From: Aplectana chamaeleonis
Lineage: Eukaryota > Nematoda > Chromadorea > Rhabditida > Cosmocercidae
Assembly: GCA_029168955.1 (NCBI GenBank)
Contig: JAPDOI010000889.1
Coordinates: forward strand, 1 to 64,000
Direction of reading: 5' to 3'
DNA: 64,000 nucleotides
Positions 54,590 through 64,000 of the stretch are shown here, one piece after another. The translations under genes were made by a program, and so were the position numbers. The notes below the pieces were generated by a model, which saw nothing but the letters and a program-made list of their open reading frames with translations, did no database searches and had not been told where the DNA came from. Positions within the stretch are counted from its first letter, which is position 1. The number at the start of each line of letters is the position of its first letter.

Positions 54590-54930
54590 CGCAAGGCAAA
54601 CCCCAAAAGAGCAACACACGCCCACCGACGTGAACAAATGAATGCTCGAGATCGCGAGATGAGCGTTGATTTCCAATCATTAGCCCCTTTCTTCCCTTCA
54701 ATCTCAACTTCTCTCTTTACTCAGGTCAGCTCGCATACATCGGCTGCAGAAGACGGAAGTTACAAGCCTCGGACAACTCGTCCACCACGTTTCCTTAGCT
54801 CAACTTTTGGGAGACCATAACTCCGTTCCCAGAAGGTCTTGTACGATTTCAGAGACATCATTGGAATCAGCATGGGGCCGTTTTCAGTATAGGGGAAACA
54901 GAAAAACGATTTTTATCGTGAACGCTGCCT
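54590..54930. mobile_element. TTAA MITE, left-degenerate copy
   Basis: The right end GTGAACGCTGCCT is followed by TTAA (54,931-54,934). The interior shares TCAGGTCAGCTCGCA, GGAAGTTACAAGCCTCGGAC and CATTGGAATCAGCATGGG with the copy at 9.6 kb. The left terminus is not recognisable. Confidence 0.8.
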
Positions 54931-54939
54931 TTAAGTTCG

Positions 54940-55215
54940 TCAGCGCCAGATTTTAGAAAAACCTTTGAGAATGCTCAACTGGGCATAAATAAATAATAAG
55001 TATAAGTATAAGTTTGTTACGAATGCGTAAGGCAAACGTGAGAGAAAAAAAAACAAACACTAATTACGCAGACCACTATACAACGATTTTCAGAAAATAA
55101 AATAAAGTTAAGCTCTAGAAATAAAAACGCAGTGAGGTCAGTCACACGGTATGATCGTATAAATTCAGCGAAACGAACATCTGTAGACTTCCCAGTGCAA
55201 ATCACCTGAAATAAA
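54940..55215 (-). repeat. Dispersed repeat, inverted relative to 15.5 kb
   Basis: On the minus strand it begins ATTTATTTCAGGTGATTTGC and ends AAATCTGGCGCTGACGAA, like 15,525-15,640 but with about 150 extra bases in the middle. Confidence 0.8.
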
Positions 55216-55236
55216 TGGAGGCATCCTTATACTTAA

Positions 55237-55712
55237 AGGCACAGTCCAAGCTCAGGGGCAAAATTTGAGATTTCCAAATAAATACGAAGTAGACCCACCC
55301 CATACAACACCTGCCAAGTGCGAGTTCTCGATTCCTCCGAATAAGCGAGATATAGGAGGAAGCCACCCTGGGGCGCCCACACTCGGAAGCCACTTTGGCA
55401 CGCCCCTTTTACGATCTTTCGAGTTCAACAGTGGCGAGATGAGCGATGGTTTTCGAGCAGTAGCCCGTTCTTCCCTTCATTCTGGGACTATCTCTTTATT
55501 CAGGTCGGCTCGAATGCCTCGGTGGCAAGTAACGGAAGTTACAAGCCCCGGAAAACTCGTCCACCATGATTCCGTAGCTCAATTTTTGAGGAGCCATAAC
55601 TCCGTTCCTAGGGGGTCTTAAACGATTCCATAGACATCATTGGAGTCAGCGTGGGACCGTTTCAAAGATAGGCGGAGAAACAAAAAAAGGATTCTGAGGT
55701 TGGACTGTGCCT
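55237..55712. mobile_element. TTAA MITE, full-length copy
   Basis: 476 bp, ends AGGCACAGTCCAA / TTGGACTGTGCCT, flanked by TTAA at 55,233-55,236 and 55,713-55,716. The interior is clearly related to 9,608-10,069 (GATGAGCGATGGTTTTCGA, TTACAAGCCCCGGAAAACTC, CATAACTCCGTTCC). No ORF. Confidence 0.88.
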
Positions 55713-55954
55713 TTAAAGCAGTTATGTCCCGATGTGTGTGTGTATGTGTGTGCATGTGTCCCGGATATCTTAGGAATGGCCGATCAAAACTTGTATGAAA
55801 TGGTACCAACATTTAGGTGGGTGCGACATTTATCGATTACCAAAAAATCAGCCCGAGTCACCTCTTACTTGCCTCGGGGCAACCGAGTTTGTCCGTGGAG
55901 CGCACTTTTGGCCGTGGGTCATGATAACTTCTGCGAGTCGTCTAGCGATGCAAA

Positions 55955-56130
55955 AAATGCAGGGCGTCATAAAAGGTGTGCAGGACCCCAGTGAGGGTGT
56001 GCAAGACGTCATATTAAGTGTGCAGGACCCTCATCGGAGTGTGCAGGGCGTCATAGAAAGTGCGCAGGTCCTAAATAGGAATGTGCAGGACCCCAGCGGA
56101 AGTGTGCAGGACGTCATAGAAAGTGTGCAG
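55955..56130. repeat. 42-bp satellite, second family, left block
   Basis: About four units of the GTGCAGGACGTCATAGAAAG type. Interrupted at 56,130 by a hAT-like element; the array resumes in phase at 60,934. A short TG-rich microsatellite lies just upstream (55,730-55,760). Confidence 0.92.
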
Positions 56131-56144
56131 TATACTTCGGCGAC

Positions 56145-56500
56145 TCGACGAAAATTTCGAATAATCGAGTTTTCGACTAACTCGATTTCTCAGAATTTCG
56201 AATAATCGAGTTTTCGACTAACTTGATTTTTCAGAATTTCGAATAATCGAGTTTTCGACTAACTCGATTTTTCAAAATTTCGAATAATCGAGTTTTCGAC
56301 TAATTCGATTTTTCAAAATTTCGAATAATCGAGTTTTCGACTAACTCGATTTTTCAAAATTTCGAATAATCGAGTTTTCGACTAATTCGATTTTTTAAAA
56401 TTTCGAATAATCGAGTTTTCGACTAATTCGATTTTTCAAAATTTCGAATAATCGAGTAGTCGAATTGACTCGATTTTTCGAATAATCGAATGATCAAGTT
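56145..56500. repeat. 41-bp TCGA-rich minisatellite, left
   Basis: Seven to eight units containing AATTTCGAATAATCGAGTTT and TCGACTAACTCGATTTTTCA. The final units lose regularity. Confidence 0.95.
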
Positions 56501-56520
56501 TTCGGTTAACTCATTTTTTG

Positions 56521-57754
56521 CAAATTTCGCAAAATTGAATTTCTAAAACACCTTATTTCGACTGTTTTACTCGAATCACTTTTCTTTTCTTTTTTCGAAC
56601 CAGGAGCGTACCGCGATTCTGTCAGCCTCACCCCTTATCGTACTGCGTCCTATCACCCTTGCCGTCTCGGTGTTTTACCCGAACGAGTGTTGCCTAGCAG
56701 ATTAGCCCAAAGCTATAAGGTAGTTGCCCGTGTCCTATTTCGCGCCGCTTCACAAATCTGCACAGCATGAGAGCGCTGGACCGGGGGGAACGAACACGGT
56801 AGCATCATGGTACGTACACAGGAATGGCCACGGGTGGGTCGATCGGGTAACTTTCGCGGGACGTGGGCGGATCGCGGGACAAGGGGAAGACGAGCGCCGC
56901 ACAATCGCGGATCGCGGTACCGGCGCGAAAGATTTTCTCACAAGGGAGTTCTGGCCATTCCGGTTGAAGTGTACTTTTCCAAAACCGTTTTTGACGTAGA
57001 ATCCAAGTTCGCTTTTTGAAGTTGCCTAAAACCACTCTGTAAAAAGTTATAGGCGTTTTTCGCCAGAGTTCCGCACCTCTTGTACGTTCCGAAACGCGCC
57101 TTAGCCTTTGGAAGATCTGGAATCGGACCTCATAATAGGTGCTCAGCGCCCAAAACAACCCCATGTTCGAAGTTCAAGTGAGAGCATATTTTTCGATTTT
57201 TGCACAGAGTGACAGCCCTTTCCACTTTGACGGATTTTGCGCTGAGCTTTTATTTATATCATATAGAGGGCTCTGGAAGCATTTATAAAAGTGCTCCAGA
57301 TTTCACCTGAAATCCTCCCCAGGTCGGTTATTTGGGGCGAATCTGGGGTTTACTTGTTTACGACTGTCTACGACTCCGAAGTCTACGACTTGCTTCGTTC
57401 AAAGCTTCGCAGCATGTAAAAACTTCAAGGGCAGAGATTTGCGGATTTCTACAATAGATGTGGCTCATATTGTTTTTCGAAGGGTGCTTTGGAGTGTTTA
57501 ACACGAACCTAAGGTCCAGTTGACGATTTCTGACAGATTACGGCGGGTATACGGCAATTTAGTCAGACTTTCGCGGAACGGAGGCGATTCGACTCAGCAT
57601 TTGTTCCTGGGGGGTTATTCGGGGGGGGGGGGCTGAATACGACTTTGATAATCATTTATCTGTTTTCGAATTATTAAGGTGAATTTTCCCTCCTCAATAG
57701 CATGACACATACCGCAACCTATAGTATACCTCAGAATTTTGAAAACGGACCCCA
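56521..57754. other. No gene recognised
   Basis: Unassigned interior of the hAT-like element. GC-rich at 56.8-56.93 kb (GGATCGCGG repeated) and a CTACGACT-rich stretch at 57.36-57.39 kb. Frames up to 119 residues have no motif. Confidence 0.45.
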
Positions 57755-57755
57755 G

Positions 57756-59898
57756 GGCCCGTAGCAAACCCCCCTGATGTTGCGAACTCAGCGCTGCCTC
57801 CGCGCCATCAGCATGTGGCTCACGTCCAGGCAGCCAAACGTGAGCGCCTTCCTATCTTAATGCATGATAGTGACAGCGGAGGCAGCCATTTTCCCGTGGT
57901 ATGTGAGCCACCTATGGACGTGAGGTAGGCGCTGAGGTCCATGTTGGCGGCGCGATGTGCGAGAGAGTGAGCGAAACAGCGCGCACAGCCACGAGAGGCA
58001 CCAGCTGCGATCTCGGTCATGGGTGGGGTATGACCGAGATGGTGACGGCGCGGAAAAGATAATACGCTCCAGTGACAAACACTATCCAGATTTGACCACC
58101 TCTATTGAGATTGAAGGGCAGATCCAATTAATGCAATGATTGCGTGAAGCCTTCATACAAGGACAGCCATTTTGGTTCTCGGCAGCTCTTCAAATGAGAA
58201 AGGTGATAAACTGGAGAATCTTGTGAAACTCTACCGCTAGTATTAGAGGCATAGATCATCGTTGATGTGTGTTCGCTGTCTGCTGCGATGGTCGAAATCA
58301 ATCGCCTCATCAGCTGAATATTTTTCCCCGAGCCTTTGTATTTTGTATTTCTTCTCTTTTCCGTCCCTATATTCCCGCCACAGGTTAGTTTTGTTCTGAT
58401 GAACCATTTCATATTTGTGGGCTCCGTAGTGATTTTGAGGGTTTCATCACTTGCACGTGTTTATAAGGCTTTTTTTCTTGAATTTTGAACTAAAAAAAAA
58501 GAAGAAAATTCTGAACGTCCACTTTTCCCAAGAGATTTGGTTTTTTTAGGTTACCTTCTGTTTTAGCACCACAATGGACGTTTTTGAGGTTTTTTTACGG
58601 TGAAAAATACGTGGTGGTTTTCACATGCGACTATTTGCTTCTTTTTTTTCTGCATCACTATTCTCCTTTTTGTTACCAGAGGAGTACCATCGATAGCCCC
58701 TTATTATTGGTGAGGGTCCGCGTTGGCACTGTGTCTGGTGCACAATTGGAAACGCTCTAATCGCTACAATTCATTTTTCGTTGGCAGGAGATCGCTTCTC
58801 TGCATGGTAGATATAGAAGTACATTATTTCCGAAATTAAAGATAAATAATTTGATTTCTTCCATATGTATCTTCGAATGAGTGTGGGATTTAAATGAAGA
58901 TAAAAGTGTTCCAGTGTCGGATATAGGCACAAGTAGCTGGGAAAAGTGTGTACTTAACTTAGGACCGCACATTTGGTATTTTTAGGACAGAGTGTCAATA
59001 AAACCATCAGAATTGGAAGATTTCGCAAAATTACAAAGTTCGATTATTCGGAAAGTTCGGGAGATCTAATTTTTAGTTTCAATTATACATACTGTTCTAG
59101 GTTCGTGAATTTTCGGGGCCTTTTTCTCGAGTATTCCCATGATTGCAAGAATATTCGTTAAATTTCCCTCGAATCCAATGGAGAACAGGTGTTCTAATTG
59201 ATTTATTCGCTCAGAAATAGTGGAATTCTGTTCGTCTTAATTCTTTCGTTGGCAAGTTTCCGCCACTCCATATTGTAGTTATTCACAATCATTCAGAAGC
59301 TAACATCAAAATTGAGGTAGGCTGTAGATTTTGAAAGTGCACTAGAGGCTTCCAAAAAATTTGTGAAAATCTGGAATCCTAAATGGAAGAATCGGAAATT
59401 TTCATTCCCAGTAAGTTGAAATTTAGAACATCCGAAAACGCTCTGAACGCTTATCGGTCTGATTGAATTCGACGAAATTGAACCGAAAAAGTTTTCTGTG
59501 AAACACATAAAATTTTGTCCAAATGCAAGAGTAGAAATATATAATTGGAGGCCAGCCACGCATATTTAGTGACCATTGGATAGGAAACGGATAAATGGGA
59601 TGCGCGCGCTCCAAGCAATTTCATTGAACAATCTGTTTGCGAAGTTTCTCCACATGTCGTAGCTATCAGTGGGCAATGTTTCCCCTGTGTTAACTGCGGT
59701 CATAGCCCAAAGGACGTATGCGCTGTCATCACGAATACGATCCTGGTTCCACACCGCCCTGCATCAGAGTTTCGCCAAGAAGTGTATGCTGGGAATAGGT
59801 CCCTCCAAGTTGGTTGACATAGGTGGCACCTGAGAAACGATGTACCTGAGGTTGGTTGCAATCTTGATGTGGTGACGGCGAGGGGTTTGCTACGGGCC
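57756..59898. mobile_element. Nested DNA-transposon-like element
   Basis: GGCCCGTAGCAAACCCC (57,757-57,773) and its reverse complement (59,882-59,898) are perfect 17-bp inverted ends bounding about 2.1 kb. No convincing target duplication and no transposase; superfamily unassigned. Confidence 0.65.
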
Positions 59899-59899
59899 T

Positions 59900-60306
59900 A
59901 GATTCGTGTTCAGCACCTTAGACCACCTCTACATACAAGTGTTGAGCAAAATGCGGAACTTTTTTTCAGAGTCGCCAAGCTTTTTTTGGTCGCCAAGCTT
60001 TCGAAAACGCTCAAAATAGTTCTAGAAAACAACATTTCATATGGAATGACCACGCAGACTAAAAGTGGTTCCCTTGTCACAGTAGGACTGTTGGAACCAA
60101 CACTTATTTTTTAATGTCCGTTAGTAAATTCCAAAGACGAAATTCCAAGTCTTACGAAAACCGAACAATTTTCATTATTGGGGAGGAATGCAACTCAGAG
60201 GGATCACAGCATAAGTGAGCAAGCGAAAATCTCCCTTGGAGACTAGAACCGTGGAAATAGGCGGGTGTGAGTCTAACATTAATAAGTCACGACATATGTA
60301 TAGATA
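59900..60306. other. No gene recognised
   Basis: Unassigned flank inside the 56-61 kb hAT-like element; nothing supported. Confidence 0.5.
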
Positions 60307-60458
60307 GGTCCGTGGTCTGTGTCCTCACGAAAAAACGTTTAAATTCAAACCGCAGCTGGCGCGGCGGTATAATTCTCAGAGATTGAGATTTAAACCACCA
60401 CGCCAGCCGCGGTTTGAATTTACACGTTTTTTTCTTGAGGAAACAGGCCGCGGATCTT
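60307..60458. mobile_element. Foldback MITE, copy 2
   Basis: The ends GGTCCGTGGTCTGTGTCCTC and GAGGAAACAGGCCGCGGATC are inverted, and the inner arms AAATTCAAACCGC...GCGGTTTGAATTT are near-perfect. Same family as 40,863-41,022. Confidence 0.85.
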
Positions 60459-60639
60459 ACCATATAGTCGTCTATTTCGAGATCTTCTGAACTCATGGAG
60501 GAGTCTACGCCATCATGGTCCGCAAATACGTCTTCGAAAATTGGTGGCTCAGTTTCGGTTAACTAAATGAAGTAATTTACCTGACGAGGATTTCTTTTGA
60601 CTCGAAACAGTCGACTATCGAGTTCATTCGACTATTAGG

Positions 60640-60880
60640 GTCTATCGAAAAATCGAGTCTTCGACTAACTCGAAATTCCAAAATTTCGAATAATCGAGTC
60701 TTCGACTAAGTCGATTTTTCAAAATTTCGAATAATCGAGTTTTCGACTAAGTCGATTTTCCAAAATTTCGAATAATCGAGTTTTCGACTAAGTCGATTTT
60801 TCAAAATTTCGAATAATCGAGTTTTCGACTAATTCGATTTTTCAAAATTTCGAATAATCGAGTAGTCGAATGACTCGATG
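60640..60880. repeat. 41-bp TCGA-rich minisatellite, right
   Basis: Five to six units of the same 41-bp family as 56.15 kb and in the same orientation, ending in a TCGA-dense tail (CGATGACTCGACTCGACAT) before the AAGTATA end. Confidence 0.95.
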
Positions 60881-60933
60881 TCGACTGTTTCAGTCGATAC
60901 CATAACTCGATGACTCGACTCGACATAAGTATA

Positions 60934-61930
60934 GTGTGCAGGACCCCAGCGGGAGTGTGCAGGACGTCATAGAAAGTGTGCAGGACCCTAATCGGAGTGT
61001 TCAGGACGTCATAGAAAGTGCGCAGGTCCTAAGTAGGAATGTGCAGGACCCCAGTGGGAGTGTGCAGGGCGTCATAGAAAGTGTGTTGGACCCTATTCGG
61101 AGTGTGCAGGACGTCATAGAAAGTGTGCAGGATCCTAATCGGAGTGTGCAGGACGTCATAGAAAGTGTGCAGGACCCTAATCGGGGTGTGCAGGACGTCA
61201 TAGAAAGTGCGCGGGTCCTAAGTAGGAATGTGCAGGACCCAAGTGGGGTGTGCAGGGCGTCATAGAAAGTGTGCAGGACCCTATTCGGAGTGTGCAGGAC
61301 GTCATAGAAAGTGTGCAGGACCCTAATCGGAGTGTGCAGGACGTGATAGAAAGTGCGCAGGTCCTAAGTAGGAATGTGCAGGACCCCAGTGGGAGTGTGC
61401 AGGGCGTCATAGGAAGTGTGCGGGACCCTATTCGGAGTGTGCAGGACGTCATAGAAAGTGTGCAGGATCCTAATCGGAGTGTGCAGGACGTCATAGAAAG
61501 TGTGCAGGACCCTAATCGGAGTGTGCAGGACGTCATAGAAAGTGCGCAGGTCCTAAGTAGGAATGTGCAGGGCCCCAGTGGGGGTGTGCAGGGCGTCATA
61601 GAAAGTGTGCAGGACCCTATTCGGGGTGTGCAGGACGTCATAGAAAGTGTACAGGACCCTAATCGGAGTGTGCAGGACGTCATAGAAAGTGCGCAGGTCC
61701 TAAGGAGGAATGTGCAGGACCCCAAAGGGAGTGTGCAACACGTCATAGAAAGTGTGCAGGACCCAAATGGTTGCGTGCAGGGCGTCATAGAAAGTGTGAA
61801 GAGCCCTAACGGGAGTGTGCAGGACGTCATAGAGAGTGCGCAGGTCCCCTGTTGGAGTGTGCAGGGCGTCATAGAAAATGCACAGATCCCGAGTGGGAGT
61901 GTGCAGGACGTCACCAAGAGTGTAGAATTT
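60934..61930. repeat. 42-bp satellite, second family, right block
   Basis: About 24 units alternating GTGCAGGACGTCATAGAAAG with CAGGACCCTAATCGGAGT, GCGCAGGTCCTAAGTAGGAA and CAGGACCCCAGTGGGAGT. Higher-order repeats of 3-5 units are visible. Long open frames on both strands follow from the 42-bp period. Confidence 0.95.
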
Positions 61931-62670
61931 GGAAAAAGGTTTTTCAATTTTCTAATGCTAAATCTTAACCTTTTGTGGAGAAAAAATAGATAGGGAAACA
62001 TGAATCTTGAGAAGCGTGCGACGCGTTTTGAGATTGACGCAGAACTCCTGCGACATTTTTTGCCAGTTTTAGGATACAAACAGCAGCTCCACTTCCGCAC
62101 CTTCTCTGTTCGCCACTCATTGCGACCGCTCAGTCATTTGAATCTCTAACTTCCAAAAACCAGTTTTATATATGTTGCAAGTCTGAGCTTATCAAAATCT
62201 GCACCACAAAAACATAAACAACCACCTACTAATTTCATTCAGTGAGAACAAGGGCATGATGTTGGTCAACTAGGGAAACATCATATAATATGAGAATGCG
62301 TTTTTCCTTATCATGATAGAGACGGTAAAGCGAGAATAATCGCTTGTGAACTTTACAAATTGGAAGAAAGGGCAGTGGGTAGCGACGTAAGGGAATGAAG
62401 TACAGAAGGGGTTGTGAATTTTGTGCCGGTAGCAACCGACGGTTTACCGATGGCTTCTTATGTTTTGCTTTATGATCCCACATTTTGACACCCCCACGGC
62501 CTGCTGTAAATGTACGGCACCCTGCTCTGCTCAGGAGAGTCCATACGTACAGCAACTTTCGGGTAGACGGAAGTCAGTCACCACCATTCTAACAAACTAA
62601 TCCGTCTCAGGTAGTTGGTTCACGCAAAAGTTTCTGTGAGCGAAAACTTCGCTAGGTCTCGCTAGTATCG
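61931..62670. other. No gene recognised
   Basis: Unassigned 740 bp after the satellite. Short frames only. Confidence 0.5.
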
Positions 62671-62752
62671 ATTTAAGACGCCAGTGAATTAGAAGTTACC
62701 GCAGTAACATAAGAAATGCACACTAAAAGTGGTTTCGCTTGAATGAAACTGA
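62671..62752 (-). repeat. Dispersed repeat, inverted relative to 15.45 kb
   Basis: Shares ATTTAAGACGCCAGTGAATT-like and CAGTAACATAAGAAATGCAC blocks with the reverse complement of 15,434-15,512. Confidence 0.85.
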
Positions 62753-63185
62753 AGAAAGCAGGTGGGGGATTAGCGCGCTCTAATGAGAAAACCGCGCCGC
62801 GCCAACGCGACCGCAGCAACAAAATTTGTCCAGTCACCAGGATTCAGTGGCTTCTAAACCCTAGCGAGGCTCGTTTTCAACGCACTGTCGTTTGATTCTG
62901 GTATTCTAGGGCTACACCTAGGTGGGCATTTGACTAGTTAAATTGCAAATGTTTAAATATTCAATACATGCAGTTAATTACATTATTACATGCAAATTAT
63001 CAAAGTATTACATGCAAATTATTAGGTTAAGGAAAAATTTTGGTGATAATCTGGAATAAATCGAATTATACTATGTACAAAGAAGTTCAACAACAGGAAT
63101 CTAAAAGATATGTGCTACTATGTACAAAATGTATCAGAAATCAACAAAATGTGTGCTACTATGTACAAAATATTGTTATGAAATT
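62753..63185. other. No gene recognised
   Basis: Unassigned AT-rich sequence with small local duplications (TATTACATGCAAATTAT at about 62,985 and 63,006; TGTGCTACTATGTACAAAAT at about 63,111 and 63,151). Confidence 0.5.
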
Positions 63186-64000
63186 CCTGAAATTTCAGGA
63201 AAATTCAATAAAGTACGGTGAAATTCGCAAAAGGAACGAGTTATCAACGGATTCGTGGAAACTTAGTGATACAGAGGTTTCGGAGTAAAATTAGAAAATC
63301 CAGGAAAATACGATAAAATTCACAGAAAAAGGACAGGTTATCAACGGATCGTGGAAAAATCCTGATACAGCGGTTTTTGGTGAAAATTCAAAAATTTAGG
63401 AAAAAATGGTGGAGTTTGCAAAAAGAACGTGTTATCAACGGGTCCGTAGAAAACTAGTGACATCGACGTTTTCGGAGGAGATTTAGATGTTTGAAGGAAA
63501 AACTGTGAAATTCGCAAAAAGAACATGTTACTGTGCTTATCTGGGCCAAATTCCGGTCCGCATTTGCGCCTCGACACTCTTTGCGGCCGCGCGCTTTCGA
63601 GTCGAAAGTGTTTCCAGCTCCGCAGCCGCCGATCTGTTGACTCTATGTGGATTTTAGAAGCTGGAAACAGAACAAAACTGGAGAAAACTGCATAAAAAAG
63701 CCATATCGAGTCGGCTTTGGCGCTGGAAACTCGACTGACTCGAGCGCGTGCGGCCGCAAAGCGTTTCGAGACGCAATTGCGGACCGGAATTCGGCCCAGA
63801 GAAGCACAGTGTCAACGGATCCGTGAAAAATTCGTGATATAGAGGTTTTCGAAGCTAAATTCGAAAATTCAGGAAAAATACGGTGAAATTTGCCAAAAAA
63901 AGAACTGTATCAACAGATCCGCGGAAAATTCGTGATATAGAAGTTTCATAGTGTTTCCGGCGAGAGTTCACAAAAAAAAGAAATCCGCAAAAAGAACGAA
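63186..64000. repeat. Degenerate 96-bp minisatellite
   Basis: Units contain TATCAACGGATCCGTGGAAA and a TTCGCAAAAAGAAC block. Phases at about 63,241, 63,337, 63,431, (63,528/63,810) and 63,907. A foldback interrupts one unit; the array runs off the window end. Confidence 0.85.
63531..63809. mobile_element. Foldback element inside the 96-bp minisatellite
   Basis: The arms CTGTGCTTATCTGGGCCAAA (63,531) and GGCCCAGAGAAGCACAG (ending 63,809) are inverted over about 75 bp, with a TCGA/GCGGCCGC-rich inner part. It splits the TTATCAACGG block of one unit, so it is a clean insertion, possibly at TA. Confidence 0.85.

Larger units (their letters stand above)
56131..60933. mobile_element. hAT-like element inserted in the 42-bp array
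   Basis: The ends TATACTT and AAGTATA are inverted. The flanking sequence GTGTGCAG occurs on both sides (56,123-56,130 and 60,934-60,941). Removing the insert and one copy restores a 42-bp unit in phase (GAAA-GTGTGCAG-GACCCC). The 8-bp duplication fits the hAT pattern nTnnnnAn. Subterminal 41-bp TCGA-rich arrays lie at both ends, in the same orientation. No transposase is recognisable; other elements are nested within. Confidence 0.72.

Noticed and set aside
59787..59834. Minus-strand peptide containing VNQLGG, reminiscent of a Pax paired-domain start
   Set aside because: Only six residues match and the rest of the paired domain is absent.
57745..59907. An 8-bp target duplication for the GGCCCGTAGC element
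   Set aside because: Flanks ACGGACCC and ATTCGTGT do not match; only CAG versus TAG is similar.

Overview
The window is almost entirely repeats and transposable elements from a metazoan genome. A nematode is the most likely source: there are TTTCAG-type splice acceptors, BEL/Pao, Penelope-like and CR1-like elements, and minisatellites with foldback elements throughout. I could not confirm the taxon. No intact host gene is recognisable; at best there are a few candidate exons near 48.56 kb and 49.6-49.85 kb.

Layout. 1-8.9 kb is a 42-bp satellite array, cut by a 306-bp Mutator-like MITE. 9.0-10.15 kb is a large palindrome carrying a TTAA-flanked MITE. 10.15-14.41 kb is a decayed Ty3/gypsy-type element in which a membrane-glycoprotein (env-like) segment lies between the nucleocapsid and protease. 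Its reverse transcriptase is joined at about 14,412 to a fragment of an SF1 (UPF1-like) helicase. 14.8-15.4 kb is a tandem 314-bp duplication.

16,683-44,391 is framed by hAT-like termini (TAGAGTGGGGA / TCCTCACTCTA) and a perfect 8-bp target duplication (ATAATCAC). Nested inside are a 2.1-kb hAT-like foldback (20,604-22,709, TSD GTTGCAAG) and a 17.5-kb BEL/Pao retrotransposon (23,271-40,746, TSD GAACA). The Pao element has about 985-bp LTRs, gag-pol, and an unusual extra Gag-like ORF downstream of pol. A CR1/jockey-like LINE (33,260-36,608, 12-bp TSD) has landed in that extra ORF.

46.3-53.2 kb holds a LINE ORF1 remnant and a set of Penelope-like element copies (RT plus GIY-YIG endonuclease, hammerhead-type ribozyme cores). 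53.9-64 kb is a mosaic of foldbacks, TTAA MITEs, 41/42-bp minisatellites, and another hAT-like element (56,131-60,933, TSD GTGTGCAG) inserted in a second 42-bp array.

Most unusual observation. The BEL/Pao element is saturated on its coding strand with a heptamer ANTNCGC (mostly AATACGC, ATTACGC, ACTACGC). The motif ignores reading frame, runs through LTRs, UTRs and ORFs, and stops at the inserted LINE. In noncoding parts it alternates with tiny perfect hairpins of unrelated sequence, and the two LTRs differ by gain or loss of whole mini-hairpins.
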